64,000 bases of DNA. It comes from Brotaphodocola catenula (GTDB lineage: Bacteria > Bacillota > Clostridia > Lachnospirales > Lachnospiraceae). Where the stretch lies: positions 1-64,000 of the forward strand of contig JAJEPU010000004.1 in assembly GCA_020686985.1 (NCBI GenBank), read 5' to 3'. The position numbers and the translations under genes are program-made. This document shows positions 24,187-33,812 of the stretch, one piece after another; positions within the stretch are counted from its first letter, which is position 1; each line of letters begins with the position of its first letter. The notes under the pieces are model-generated. The model had not been told where the DNA came from, made no database searches, and was given only the letters and a program-made list of their open reading frames with translations.

Positions 24187-25419
24187 GTGAAAAAAGAAAA
24201 ATTTGAAACGTACATCTACTGGGGTGTGACCGCATTCGTGGTTCTGGTTTTATTGGTTGCAGTGATTTTTCTGCTGATTAACTGGAAATCGGCACAGAAG
24301 ATGTGTACTGCTCTTTTGGGAATTCTCGAACCGATCATTTACGGAGCAGTGTTTGCCTATCTCATGGCACCGATTTACAATCGCGTATGCCAGTGGACGG
24401 AAAAGATTTTTTCGCTTGTGAAGCTGGAGAAGGCAGGAAAGAAATTGAGCACGACGGTTGCGACGCTGGCGAGTCTGCTGGTTCTTGTCGCAGTCGTGAC
24501 AGGTCTTGTCTCGATGCTGGTTCCACAGGTGATTACGAGTATTCGAGGAGTGATCGAGGCACTCCCGGCGGGTGTCTTGAATCTGGAAATGTGGTTAGAA
24601 CAGCTCTTCCGCGACAATCCGGATGTGGAGGCACAGGTGATGCAGTACTATGCGAAGGCATCGACATGGCTTCAGAACTGGCTCACAAATGATCTGATCC
24701 CGAACATTTACAACATTGCGACGGGAGTGTACAGCGGAATCTTTACGGCTGTTCATACGGTCTTAAACATGATCATCGGTCTGATTGTCATGGTCTATCT
24801 GCTGAATATGAAGGACAAGCTCAAGACGCAGACGATCATGGTGATCTACGGGGCTCTGCCCGTGCGTGTGGCGAATAAGGTGATCGAGGAGGTCCGCTAT
24901 GTCCACAAGATTTTTGGTGGATTCATCATTGGAAAACTTCTCGATTCCCTGATTATTGGAATCTTGTGCTATGTTCTTCTGAGTTTCATGAACATGCCGT
25001 ACGTTCTGCTTGTCAGCGTGATTGTTGGTGTGACAAATGTCGTTCCGTTTTTTGGACCGTTTATCGGGGCTGTGCCGAGTGCTTTCCTGATTCTTTTGGC
25101 AAGTCCGATCAAATGTCTGTATTTTATTATTTTTATCCTTCTGCTTCAGCAGTTTGACGGAAACATTCTTGGTCCGAAGATTCTCGGGGATTCGACGGGA
25201 CTCTCGAGCTTTTGGGTATTGTTCTCGATTCTGCTGTTTGGCGGGGTGTTTGGTTTTGTCGGAATGATCATCGGAGTACCAACGTTTGCAGTATTTTATA
25301 AACTGATGAAGGAGCTGATTTCCTGGTTGCTAAAGAGAAAGAATCTCTCAGCTCAGCCGGGAAAGTATGAAAACCTGGATCATATTGACGAGGAACAGAA
25401 GACTTACATTCAAAAATAA
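24187..25419 (+). CDS. AI-2E family transporter
   Basis: About 410 residues with seven or eight hydrophobic segments. The central GGFIIGKLLDSLIIGILCYVLLSFMNMPYVLLVSVIVGVTNVVPFFGPFIGAVP is the hallmark of the AI-2E (PerM/YtvI) family. Members export autoinducer-2-like compounds or act in Na+/H+ and other transport; the substrate here is unknown. I chose GTG at 24187 because GGAGG lies five bases before it; the in-frame ATG at 24124 would add 21 polar residues without a site. It precedes the SpoIID-domain gene by nine bases and is probably co-transcribed with it. Confidence 0.85.
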   Translation: MKKEKFETYIYWGVTAFVVLVLLVAVIFLLINWKSAQKMCTALLGILEPIIYGAVFAYLMAPIYNRVCQWTEKIFSLVKLEKAGKKLSTTVATLASLLVLVAVVTGLVSMLVPQVITSIRGVIEALPAGVLNLEMWLEQLFRDNPDVEAQVMQYYAKASTWLQNWLTNDLIPNIYNIATGVYSGIFTAVHTVLNMIIGLIVMVYLLNMKDKLKTQTIMVIYGALPVRVANKVIEEVRYVHKIFGGFIIGKLLDSLIIGILCYVLLSFMNMPYVLLVSVIVGVTNVVPFFGPFIGAVPSAFLILLASPIKCLYFIIFILLLQQFDGNILGPKILGDSTGLSSFWVLFSILLFGGVFGFVGMIIGVPTFAVFYKLMKELISWLLKRKNLSAQPGKYENLDHIDEEQKTYIQK

Positions 25420-25428
25420 GAGGCAACT

Positions 25429-27732
25429 ATGAAGAGTCGGAAACTAATCGCATTTATGGGCGGAATGGTGACACTGATCGCCGTATTGATTGGAATTATT
25501 CTTCTTTGTGAACCGCAGAGGGACGGGATCTCGCGGGCGGAGGTTGCCCGTGCGGTTGTTTTAGCGTTGAAATCGCCGGAGGAAGTGTCCATGTGGCGTC
25601 GGGAGGCGGGAAGTTCGCACTTTTCAGCGGACACTCAGAGTCAGTGGTACATTCCGTGGATGGATTATCTGTATGAGAATGGATTTCTCACGGAGGAGGA
25701 GACACCGGCGGACGAGAAGACAGCGGAGGGCTGGCTGACTTACGGGGAGGCACAGCAGATTGCGGAAACCTCCGCACCGACGCTCGGAGTACTGGTGGAT
25801 GTGACGAAGAAGAATCGAAATCAGCCATATCCGGAGGATTCGTGGTGGATTCTGTATGATGCGATCCTGAAATCTGCGGACCCGAAAGGAAATGTGAAGA
25901 CGCAGAGTGTGCTGGTCTATGGAACACCGGAGACTGTTCCGTCAGCGGAGGCGTGGACGGTGTATACGAATCTGGGACAACTGCGTTTTGACGGATTGAC
26001 GCTTGATGCTTATCTCGATCATGAACTTGAAGCCTATGTGAGAGGAAATCAGCTGATCCATGTGATTGCGGACAATGGTCAGAATACGACGTACCGCAAT
26101 GTCTGGGTCATTGATGCTGACGAGAGTGAGATGAAGGTTTACTTAGGCGATCTTGAGCGGACGATTTCGTTTCGCAGGAAAGTAAAGAAAAAGAAAGCCG
26201 AGGAGATGGTTCACAATCTCGCAGATATCCAGATGGAGAAGGGCAGGATTGCAAAAGTTTCGCTCAAGCAGGACACGATCACGGGAAAGGTTCTGTCCGT
26301 GCGGAGTGATTCGATCGAGATCGAGGGATACGGATCTGTTCCGTTTGATGAGGAGTACAAGGTACTCCGAACGTATGGGACAGTGAAACGGGAAAATCTC
26401 TCAGACATCCTGATTGGATATGACCAGAATGAATTCGTCGTCGCAAAGGGAAAGATCTGTGCGGTTTTGACTGTGCGGGATGTCAATGCTGATACAATCC
26501 GTGTTTTGTTGATGAATAACGGATTCAAGAGCATTTTTCACGATACGGTGACGATCTCATGCAGTGGTGCGATGACGATGACACAGGGCGATCAGGAGAC
26601 GACGCTCGAGGCGGGAAGCACCGTCTCTTTTTCTAAGGGAGACGGTCAGCTCACAGCAGGCAGAATCATCTTAAAACCTCAGAATGAGACGGATGAACTG
26701 ACCGTACCGACACTTGAGCGCACGCTCGGAACACCATCGTATGCGGGCAGACTTGAGATTGTGGAGGCGGATACGGGACTTGTTCTGATGAATGAGCTGT
26801 ATTTAGAGGATTATCTCAAAAAAGTTGTGCCGAGTGAGATGCCACCGAACTATGAGAAGGAGGCACTCAAGGCGCAGGCAGTCTGTGCGCGCACTTATGC
26901 CTATATGCAGATTCAGAGCAATACTTACAGCCAGTACGGCGCCCATGTCGATGACAGCACGAATTTTCAGGTCTACAACAACGTGGAGACGAATGAGAGA
27001 ACGCGGGAAGCTGTTGAGGAGACTTACGGAAAAATGTTGCTGTATAAGGGAAAGCCGGTTTCTGCGTATTACTTTTCGACTTCCTGTGGAACGACGACGG
27101 ACGGAAGCATCTGGGGAAATGATTCCTCGGAGACTCCGTATTTGAAGAGTGTGGCGCTCAGTCCGGGACGAAAGACGCTTGATTTAACAGAAAATGCGGA
27201 TTTTTCGTCGTTTATCAAGGATGCGGATTATCCGGCTTATGATTCGTCCTACCCGTTTTATCGCTGGAATGTGATGACAAACGCACAGATTCTCGGGGAT
27301 CACATCGGCGGAATCGGAACAATCGAGAGTGTGAAGATCACGGAACGCGGTCCGGGTGGTGTCGCACTCAAGATGCTCGTCAAGGGAAGCGAGGGGGAGA
27401 AAACGATCAGTGGTCAGAATGCGATCCGGTCGGCACTCGGAGATTCCAGCCTGACGATCAAGCGAAAAGACGGGAAGACCTCGGAGGGATGGAGCTCCCT
27501 GCCGAGTGCATTTTTGACGGTCGAGGATGTCGGCAAGAATGACAAGGGAATCACGCGGTTTAAGATTTATGGCGGTGGTTACGGTCACGGTGCAGGCATG
27601 AGTCAGAATGGAGCGCAGGGAATGGCAAAAGACGGTATGACCTGTGAGGAGATCCTGAAGTTTTTCTACGAGGGCGTGAGTGTGGCAGAACCCCCGATCG
27701 GGGAACAGCAGGCGAAAAATGCACAGAATTAG
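25429..27732 (+). CDS. SpoIID/LytB-domain protein with SLH-like N-terminus
   Basis: A 767-residue membrane-anchored protein: TM anchor at about 8-28, then a segment (about 35-120) with WYIPWMDYLYENGFLT and WLTYGEAQQIAE resembling one or two S-layer-homology units. A mostly beta middle region follows, then a SpoIID domain (about 437-745) with VVPSEMPPNYEKEALKAQAVCARTYAYMQ and the end motif GYGHGAGMSQNGAQGMA. SpoIID proteins are lytic transglycosylases that cut denuded glycan during engulfment, and LytB-type relatives act on the vegetative wall. The longer multi-domain form here is not classic SpoIID; a wall-remodelling role outside the cell is the best reading. Confidence 0.85.
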   Translation: MKSRKLIAFMGGMVTLIAVLIGIILLCEPQRDGISRAEVARAVVLALKSPEEVSMWRREAGSSHFSADTQSQWYIPWMDYLYENGFLTEEETPADEKTAEGWLTYGEAQQIAETSAPTLGVLVDVTKKNRNQPYPEDSWWILYDAILKSADPKGNVKTQSVLVYGTPETVPSAEAWTVYTNLGQLRFDGLTLDAYLDHELEAYVRGNQLIHVIADNGQNTTYRNVWVIDADESEMKVYLGDLERTISFRRKVKKKKAEEMVHNLADIQMEKGRIAKVSLKQDTITGKVLSVRSDSIEIEGYGSVPFDEEYKVLRTYGTVKRENLSDILIGYDQNEFVVAKGKICAVLTVRDVNADTIRVLLMNNGFKSIFHDTVTISCSGAMTMTQGDQETTLEAGSTVSFSKGDGQLTAGRIILKPQNETDELTVPTLERTLGTPSYAGRLEIVEADTGLVLMNELYLEDYLKKVVPSEMPPNYEKEALKAQAVCARTYAYMQIQSNTYSQYGAHVDDSTNFQVYNNVETNERTREAVEETYGKMLLYKGKPVSAYYFSTSCGTTTDGSIWGNDSSETPYLKSVALSPGRKTLDLTENADFSSFIKDADYPAYDSSYPFYRWNVMTNAQILGDHIGGIGTIESVKITERGPGGVALKMLVKGSEGEKTISGQNAIRSALGDSSLTIKRKDGKTSEGWSSLPSAFLTVEDVGKNDKGITRFKIYGGGYGHGAGMSQNGAQGMAKDGMTCEEILKFFYEGVSVAEPPIGEQQAKNAQN

Positions 27733-27855
27733 TCGTATTTGACTGTACCCGTGTATGTGTCTACATGGGGATATGGATACAAATATATGGATATAGACAT
27801 ATGAACATATGGGCATATGATAAGGGTAGGAAATTTTTGAATAGGAGACGGGGCA

Positions 27856-29244
27856 ATGGTTCGGACGGGACAAAGAATTTTGGCAGTCTTACTGCCGGAT
27901 CATAAGGTAAAGCTGGGACTTGCGTGGGCGTCTATTCTCGCAGTCCTCTGCGTTGCGTTGAGCGTGGCGATTTCGATGTTTGGAATGCGCGGGTTTGACA
28001 TGATTCTCGGAAACAATGCCCGAAGTCTCTCGTTCTGGTCAGCGATGGATCAGGAGCGAACGACGTTCAGCCGTTATATCCAGAGCGGGACACAGGAGGC
28101 GAGGGAGGAGTATCAGGAGGCAAGTGAGAAGACGAGAAGAGAGCTTGCAAAACTGTCCTTTGACTATAAGAAAATCGGTGCGGACTGCTATGCGCGAACC
28201 TGGTCGATCAAGAGCCTGTATGAGAACTATGTGCCGGAGCGGGATCTCGTTTTGATGATGGATCAGCAGGAAAGTGGATATCGTGAGCGCTTGAGTCGGG
28301 TGTATCGGCTTCAGGGGTACTTGACCGCATATGCGGGACAGCTTGAGCAGATGACGATTCAGCTCGGAAACCGGCAGTACCAGAGCAGTCGGACGATGCT
28401 TGTGCTTGTCCCGGTTGCAACGCTTTTTCTCGGTATCCTCTCACTGAGCCTGACCTGGTATATCTCGGCACTCAGGGAAAAGCACGATATGGAGCGACAG
28501 CTTGCGGATGTTCAGCTCCAGATGCTCAAAAACCAGATTAAACCTCATTTCTTATTTAATACGCTGAATCTGATCGCAAGCATGGCGCAGATTGAGGATG
28601 CAGAGGTGACCGAAAAGATGATTGAAGCCCTCAGTCGTCTGTTTCGCTACAACTTAAAGTCGAGTGAGTCGGTCATGCCACTTGAGCGAGAGCTCAGGGT
28701 AGTGCAGGATTACATGTATCTTCAGCAGATGCGTTTTGGAAAGCGGATTCAGTATCAGTCGGACTGTGCGCCGGAGACTCTGTCTCTGCTTGTGCCGTCG
28801 TTTGTGCTTCAGCCTCTCGTCGAGAATGCAATCAAGCATGGTCTGTCGACGCGGAGCAGTGGCGGACGGATCGTTGTGCGCTCATGGATGGACGGAGAGC
28901 GGTTTCGGATGAGCATTGCGGACACCGGAGAGGGAATGAGCGAGGAGCGCCTTGAGGAGGTCAGACAGCGACTGAAACGGGGCGAGAGAAACGATATATC
29001 ATCCATAAAGAGAGAAGAAGCAAAGAGGGAAGATAGCAGGAGAGAGGATACAAAGAGCGGAGAACACACCGGTACCGGAATCGGGCTCTTGAATATCTGG
29101 AGTCGCATTCACGGGATGTACCGCGATGGAGAGATGGAAATTTACAGCAGACCGGGTGCGGGAACGGTTGTGCAGTTGGCCTTTACACCGGAGAAGGGGC
29201 CGGAAGGGGGAGATTCAAATGTATCGGGTATTACTGGCAGATGA
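27856..29244 (+). CDS. LytS/YesM-type sensor histidine kinase
   Basis: The 462-residue kinase has TM helices at about 24-46 and 180-203 enclosing an extracytoplasmic helical sensor region (about 47-179). The cytoplasmic part is a His_kinase (PF06580-type) domain with phospho-His H231 in QIKPHFLFN, the N-box VENAIKHG and the G-boxes DTGEGMS and GTGIGLLNI. An extra Arg/Lys/Glu-rich linker (about 375-398) lies between the two G-boxes. It overlaps the response-regulator gene by 26 bases and forms a two-component pair with it. The adjacent TRAP transporter is the likely regulon. Confidence 0.9.
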   Translation: MVRTGQRILAVLLPDHKVKLGLAWASILAVLCVALSVAISMFGMRGFDMILGNNARSLSFWSAMDQERTTFSRYIQSGTQEAREEYQEASEKTRRELAKLSFDYKKIGADCYARTWSIKSLYENYVPERDLVLMMDQQESGYRERLSRVYRLQGYLTAYAGQLEQMTIQLGNRQYQSSRTMLVLVPVATLFLGILSLSLTWYISALREKHDMERQLADVQLQMLKNQIKPHFLFNTLNLIASMAQIEDAEVTEKMIEALSRLFRYNLKSSESVMPLERELRVVQDYMYLQQMRFGKRIQYQSDCAPETLSLLVPSFVLQPLVENAIKHGLSTRSSGGRIVVRSWMDGERFRMSIADTGEGMSEERLEEVRQRLKRGERNDISSIKREEAKREDSRREDTKSGEHTGTGIGLLNIWSRIHGMYRDGEMEIYSRPGAGTVVQLAFTPEKGPEGGDSNVSGITGR

Positions 29245-30010
29245 TGAGCAGATTGAGCGTATGGCGCTTGCGCGGAAACTTCAGCGCGCTTTTGGCGGTC
29301 AGTTGGAAATTTGTGAAGCGTCAGATGGAAAGATGGCGATCGAGGTATTTCAGAAGCAGAAGAGCCAGATTGTGATTATGGATATTTCGATGCCGGAGAT
29401 GAACGGGATGGAGGCAGCGGAGGAGATCCGAAAGATGGACGCGAACTGCGTGATTCTGTTTCTGACGGCTTATGATGAGTTCTCGTATGCGAAGCGCGCG
29501 TTTGTGATCCGTGCGCTCGATTATCTGCTCAAGCCCTGTGATAAGGAGGAGCTGTCTGCGGTCATGGAGGAAGCGATGCGAATCACGGATCAGAGGCTGG
29601 CCGGGGAGTCTGAGCAAACGCAGGCGGAGGAACAACCGGAGTCTGAGCCGGTTTACCGTGACGGAGGAGCCGGGGATACGCGACTTGACTGTGTTGCAGA
29701 GACGATCCGCCAGTACATCCGTGAGAACTATATGAATGAGATTTCGATGCAGGATGCCGCAAGGTGGATGCAGTACTCAGATGCGTATTTTTCCAAGTTG
29801 TTCAAGCAGTGTTTTGATCAGAACTTCACGACGTATCTGATGCATTTTCGGGTGGAGGAGGCAAAAAAATTGCTCCAGAACCGCCAGATCAGCGTCAAGG
29901 ATGTGAGCGCCAAGGTCGGGTATTATGATTCCAACTATTTTGCGAAGGTGTTCAAGCGGATTACGGGGATGATTCCGTCAGAGTATCGGGCGCAGTTTTT
30001 TGCGTCGTAA
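29219..30010 (+). CDS. AraC-type response regulator
   Basis: The 263 residues comprise an N-terminal receiver domain (1-120, D55 phosphoacceptor in IVIMDISMPEMNG, D8-D9 acidic pair and K105-like Lys in LLKPCD). A Glu/Gln-rich linker follows, then a C-terminal AraC/XylS double helix-turn-helix (about 160-263) ending AKVFKRITGMIPSEYRAQF. The start at 29219 follows AAGGGGGAG. It is the partner of the upstream kinase. A pair of direct repeats 42 bases apart lies before the TRAP promoter and fits a binding site for this type of activator. Confidence 0.92.
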   Translation: MYRVLLADDEQIERMALARKLQRAFGGQLEICEASDGKMAIEVFQKQKSQIVIMDISMPEMNGMEAAEEIRKMDANCVILFLTAYDEFSYAKRAFVIRALDYLLKPCDKEELSAVMEEAMRITDQRLAGESEQTQAEEQPESEPVYRDGGAGDTRLDCVAETIRQYIRENYMNEISMQDAARWMQYSDAYFSKLFKQCFDQNFTTYLMHFRVEEAKKLLQNRQISVKDVSAKVGYYDSNYFAKVFKRITGMIPSEYRAQFFAS

Positions 30011-30102
30011 GATGTAAAGAGCGTAAAGAGCTAGAAACAGATTTTAGAAAGAACTAAGGTGCAACTCATCATTCTTCCGGACAACCGGCAAGAGTAATCT
30101 GC

Positions 30103-30142
30103 GAAAAGACCGTTCCTGTTGGCGCAGGGGCGGTCTTTTCAT
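30103..30142 (+). terminator. Terminator after the two-component operon
   Basis: GAAAAGACCG (30103-30112) pairs with CGGTCTTTTC (30131-30140), and CCTG/CAGG extends the stem inside. The T content is in the stem end. A small CCGG-ACAA-CCGG hairpin precedes it. The rest of 30011-30714 holds the TRAP promoter region and no gene. Confidence 0.65.
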
Positions 30143-30404
30143 GTTTAACAGAAAAATGTTTGATCGTTAATGCGATGGTTGAGGTCGGAAGTGTAAATGC
30201 ATAAGAGAATTCCGGAGACCGCAAAAAAGATCGAATTCCCCCCCCGATTTGAGATGGGAAGCATGGATAAAATCGAAATGGAAAAAATAGCGAATTTCCG
30301 AGAAAAACTATGTAAAATTTCCAAAAAATAAAGATTCCGGATGCGCTGGATCTTTCTGGGGGACAATAGAGTGGGGGAGAGGAGAGAATTTTGTGGACAA
30401 AGTA

Positions 30405-30476
30405 TACAAAGACAAAATCTTCTTCCTAAATCGCAAGGATTTACGGTACAAAACAAAATCTTAACGCTATATAATG
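30405..30476 (+). promoter_or_regulatory. TRAP-1 promoter region with two in-phase direct repeats
   Basis: TACAAAGACAAAATCTT (30405-30421) and TACAAAACAAAATCTT (30448-30463) share the word ACAAAATCTT at exactly 42 bases, four helical turns. A perfect TATAAT is at 30471-30476 and the -35 (TACAAA) is poor and overlaps the second repeat. This is the layout of an activator-dependent promoter. The leader to the dctP start is about 230 bases. Confidence 0.5.
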
Positions 30477-30714
30477 GGAGTCGTGGTCAAGAGAGCGCAA
30501 AGTATGCGCAAAAGATGATAAAAATGATCATATCCTGAAATGATATGCGATATGCAGGAATGTTTTGCATTCCATCCATATAGAAGGTGCATAGAGGAGT
30601 CTGGTTACAAATGTATGGTGTTATCGATTTTTAAATGTATACAGGGAATGGGTATTGAGGCATATTGATTTGGGGCAGTGGCAAACGAAAAAAATGAAAT
30701 GGAGGGAATAAAAG

Positions 30715-31737
30715 GTGAAGAAGATTTTGAAGCAGGCGACAGTGTGTCTGTTTGCAGTGACGATGGCATTTGGTTTAACCGGATGTGGATCACTCACAAA
30801 CGGAAAGCGAATCATCCGGATTTCGCATGCACAGTCAGAGACCCATCCGGAGCATCTTGGACTTCTGGCATTCAAGGAGTACGTGGAGGAGAATCTTGGG
30901 GATAAGTATGAGGTGGAAATCTTCCCGAACGAGCTTTTAGGATCTGCACAGAAGGCAATCGAGCTGACTCAGACAGGTGCAATCGATTTCGTAGTGGCAG
31001 GTACTGCAAACCTTGAGACATTTGCGGATGTTTACGAGATTTTCAGTATGCCGTATCTGTTTGATTCTGAGGAGATTTACAAGTCTGTCATGCAGGATAC
31101 CGACTACATGGAGAAGATCTATGAGTCTACCGATGATGCAGGATTCCGTGTGGTAACCTGGTACAATGCAGGAACGAGAAACTTCTACGCAAAGACCCCG
31201 ATCCGCACACCGGATGATCTGAAGGGCTTAAAGATCCGTGTACAGCAGAGCCCGGCGAGCGTAGCAATGGTAAATGCGTTCGGCGCAGCAGCATCTCCGA
31301 TGGGATTCGGTGAGGTTTACACCGCTATTCAGCAGAACGTTATCGATGGAGCAGAGAACAACGAGCTCGCTCTGACGAACAACAAGCATGGTGAGGTTGC
31401 AAAGTATTATTCCTACAACAAGCACCAGATGGTTCCGGATATGCTTGTTGGAAACCTGAAATTCCTTGAGAGCCTGAGCCCGGAAGAGTACCAGGTATTT
31501 AAGGATGCAGCTGCTCTGTCCACGGAAGTAGAGATGGCTGAGTGGGATAAGTGCGTGGATGAGGCAAAGGATATCGCACAGAATCAGATGGGCGTAGAGT
31601 TCATTGATGTCGATGTTGATGCATTCAAGCAGAAGGTTCTTCCGCTCCACGAGCAGATGCTCAAAGAGAACCCGAAGATTGTAGATGTTTACAATCACAT
31701 TCAGGAAATCAACGAAAAAGCGAAGGAGGGAAAGTAA
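30715..31737 (+). CDS. TRAP transporter substrate-binding lipoprotein (DctP family), system 1
   Basis: The 340-residue periplasmic-type binding protein has a signal peptide with lipobox LTGC (Cys near residue 24). The DctP fold is clear from IRISHAQSETHPEH, QTGAIDFVVAGTANLE, TWYNAGTRNFYAKTPIRTPDDLKGLKIRVQQS (ligand-binding Arg) and GEVYTAIQQNVIDGAENN. TRAP systems import organic acids with a Na+ gradient. The start codon is GTG, after GGAGGG. Codon use (GGT, GTA, ATC, TTC rich) in this operon looks like that of highly expressed genes. The three TRAP genes are tightly packed. Sugar acids are likely substrates from context. Confidence 0.92.
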   Translation: MKKILKQATVCLFAVTMAFGLTGCGSLTNGKRIIRISHAQSETHPEHLGLLAFKEYVEENLGDKYEVEIFPNELLGSAQKAIELTQTGAIDFVVAGTANLETFADVYEIFSMPYLFDSEEIYKSVMQDTDYMEKIYESTDDAGFRVVTWYNAGTRNFYAKTPIRTPDDLKGLKIRVQQSPASVAMVNAFGAAASPMGFGEVYTAIQQNVIDGAENNELALTNNKHGEVAKYYSYNKHQMVPDMLVGNLKFLESLSPEEYQVFKDAAALSTEVEMAEWDKCVDEAKDIAQNQMGVEFIDVDVDAFKQKVLPLHEQMLKENPKIVDVYNHIQEINEKAKEGK

Positions 31738-32241
31738 ATGGAAGCGATGCATAACTTGAGAAAAGGCATTATGCGCGTTCTGGGAATCGCAATGATCGTC
31801 CTGTTCGTCCTGATGACCGTGATCGGAACGTATCAGATCGTAACCCGTTATTGCTTCAACCGTCCGAGTACCGTATCTGAGGAGCTTCTGACCTACTCCT
31901 TCACCTGGATGGCTCTGCTTGCTTCTGCTTATGTATTCGGTAAGAGAGATCACATGAGAATGGGTTTCCTTGCAGATCAGATCACCGGTCCGACAAGAAA
32001 GATTCTTGAGGCAGCAAGCGATATTATGACCTTCCTTCTTGCAGGCGTTGTTATGCTGTACGGCGGAAGCTCCATCACGAAGCTGACAATGATTCAGAAG
32101 ACAGCTTCCTTACAGGTTCCGATGGCATACATCTATGTGATGGTGCCGATCAGTGGTGCGTTGATTATGCTCTTTAGCATTATGAACCTGATTGATACCT
32201 GTCATAACGATTACAGCAAGCAGAAGAAGGAGGAAGAGTAA
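31738..32241 (+). CDS. TRAP transporter small permease (DctQ family), system 1
   Basis: The 167-residue protein has four hydrophobic segments. RYCFNRPSTVSEELLTYSFTWMALLASAYVFGKRDHMRMGFL is the DctQ signature. It pairs with the DctM subunit that follows. The ATG abuts the dctP stop codon and GGAGGG lies in the end of dctP. Confidence 0.9.
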   Translation: MEAMHNLRKGIMRVLGIAMIVLFVLMTVIGTYQIVTRYCFNRPSTVSEELLTYSFTWMALLASAYVFGKRDHMRMGFLADQITGPTRKILEAASDIMTFLLAGVVMLYGGSSITKLTMIQKTASLQVPMAYIYVMVPISGALIMLFSIMNLIDTCHNDYSKQKKEEE

Positions 32242-32242
32242 G

Positions 32243-33553
32243 ATGAGCTCAATCGCAGTTGTATGTGGCCTGATTATTCTGGCCGTCCTTGTAGTAATGT
32301 TACTTGGCGGTATGCCGATCGCAGTAGCACTTGCAGTATCTTCCATCTGTGCAATCCTTCCGGTTCTTGATTTAAACGTAGCCGTTCTGACCGGTGCACA
32401 GCGAATTTTTTCCGGTATTTCCGTATTCAGCCTGCTCGCAATTCCGTTTTTCATTCTTGCAGGTAACCTGATGAACAAGGGCGGTATCGCAATCCGTCTG
32501 ATCAATCTGGCAAAACTTTTTGTAGGTAACATCCCGGGTGCTCTGGCACACACGAACGCAGTAGCAAACATGCTCTTCGGTGCAATCTCCGGTTCTGGTA
32601 CCGCAGCAGCTTCCGCAATGGGTTCCATCATTGGACCGATTGAGGAGGAAGAGGGTTATGACCGTGACTTCTCCGCAGCAGCAAACATTGCAACCGCTCC
32701 GACCGGACTTCTGATCCCGCCGAGTAACGTTATGATCACGTTCTCTCTGGTTTCCGGAGGAACTTCCGTAGCAGCTCTGTTCATGGCAGGATATATTCCG
32801 GGAATTCTCTGGGGTCTTGCATGTATGGCAGTTATCTACTACTTCGCAAAGAAGAAGGGATACCGCAGTACGAAGAAGTTCTCCAATAAAGAGAAAGTAA
32901 CCGTATTTTTACAGGCAATTCCGTGTCTGTTCATGATCGTTGTTGTAATCGGTGGCATCATCGGTGGTATCTTCACCGCTACCGAGGGAAGTGTCGTAGC
33001 CGTTGTATACAGCCTGATCCTTTCCGTTGTATTTTATAAATCCATCAAGATTTCCGAGCTTCCGAAAATCTTCTTAGACAGTGCTGAGATGACCGGTATC
33101 ATTATCTTCCTGATCGGTGTTTCTAACATCATGAGCTGGGTAATGGCATTCACCGGAATCCCGACCGCAGTTTCAGAGGCAATGCTGAGCATCTCTGACA
33201 ACCGCTATGTAATCCTGTTTATCATCAATATCCTGCTCCTGATTGTCGGAACCTTCATGGATATGACTCCGGCGTGCCTGATCTTTACGCCGATCTTCCT
33301 GCCGATCTGCCAGCAGCTTGGTATGAATACGATCCACTTTGGTATCATGATGATCTTCAACCTGTGTATCGGAACCATCACCCCGCCGGTTGGAACGACT
33401 CTGTTCGTCGGTGTAAAGGTAGGCGGAACCAAGATCGAGAATGTAATCAAACCGCTTCTGGTTTACTTCGCAGCAATTTTTGCGGTGCTGTTGATCGTAT
33501 CTTACATTCCGGCTGTTTCCCTGTGGCTCCCGAGCCTGATGGGTTATGTATAA
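32243..33553 (+). CDS. TRAP transporter large permease (DctM family), system 1
   Basis: The 436-residue protein has about eleven hydrophobic segments. PFFILAGNLMNKGGIAIRLINLAKLFVG, GAISGSGTAAASAMGSIIGP and NLCIGTITPPVGTTLFVGVKVGG are the repeated TRAP-M signatures. The frame runs back to 32192 but the ATG at 32243, one base after the DctQ stop and after GAGGAAGAG, is the reasonable start. Confidence 0.92.
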   Translation: MSSIAVVCGLIILAVLVVMLLGGMPIAVALAVSSICAILPVLDLNVAVLTGAQRIFSGISVFSLLAIPFFILAGNLMNKGGIAIRLINLAKLFVGNIPGALAHTNAVANMLFGAISGSGTAAASAMGSIIGPIEEEEGYDRDFSAAANIATAPTGLLIPPSNVMITFSLVSGGTSVAALFMAGYIPGILWGLACMAVIYYFAKKKGYRSTKKFSNKEKVTVFLQAIPCLFMIVVVIGGIIGGIFTATEGSVVAVVYSLILSVVFYKSIKISELPKIFLDSAEMTGIIIFLIGVSNIMSWVMAFTGIPTAVSEAMLSISDNRYVILFIINILLLIVGTFMDMTPACLIFTPIFLPICQQLGMNTIHFGIMMIFNLCIGTITPPVGTTLFVGVKVGGTKIENVIKPLLVYFAAIFAVLLIVSYIPAVSLWLPSLMGYV

Positions 33554-33668
33554 GGCATAGCATGATCTAAGTGTGATTTAAGTATTATCGTTGAGTTTGA
33601 GTTATCGTTAAATAAATAGGGTTGAGTGTTTTTAAATAAATCTTTCAAAGATTGGAAAAATTAGAAAA

Positions 33669-33721
33669 GCGAAAATCTTCTGGGATGAATGGGTACATCC
33701 CGGGAGGTTTTCGCTTTTTTT
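33669..33721. terminator. Strong terminator, first of a near-identical pair
   Basis: A long stem (33669-33687 with 33696-33714, two mismatches) is followed by TTTTTTT. Its 3' arm and T-run are identical over 27 bases to the terminator at 37945-37998. It ends the TRAP-1 operon. Confidence 0.9.
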
Positions 33722-33812
33722 GCGTTTTATTTTCCCGTGTTCTCTATTTCTGCGTTTTTGGGGAATGCCATTTCCTGCCCTTCCCTGGCGGTCAATATAG
33801 GATGGATTTGGG

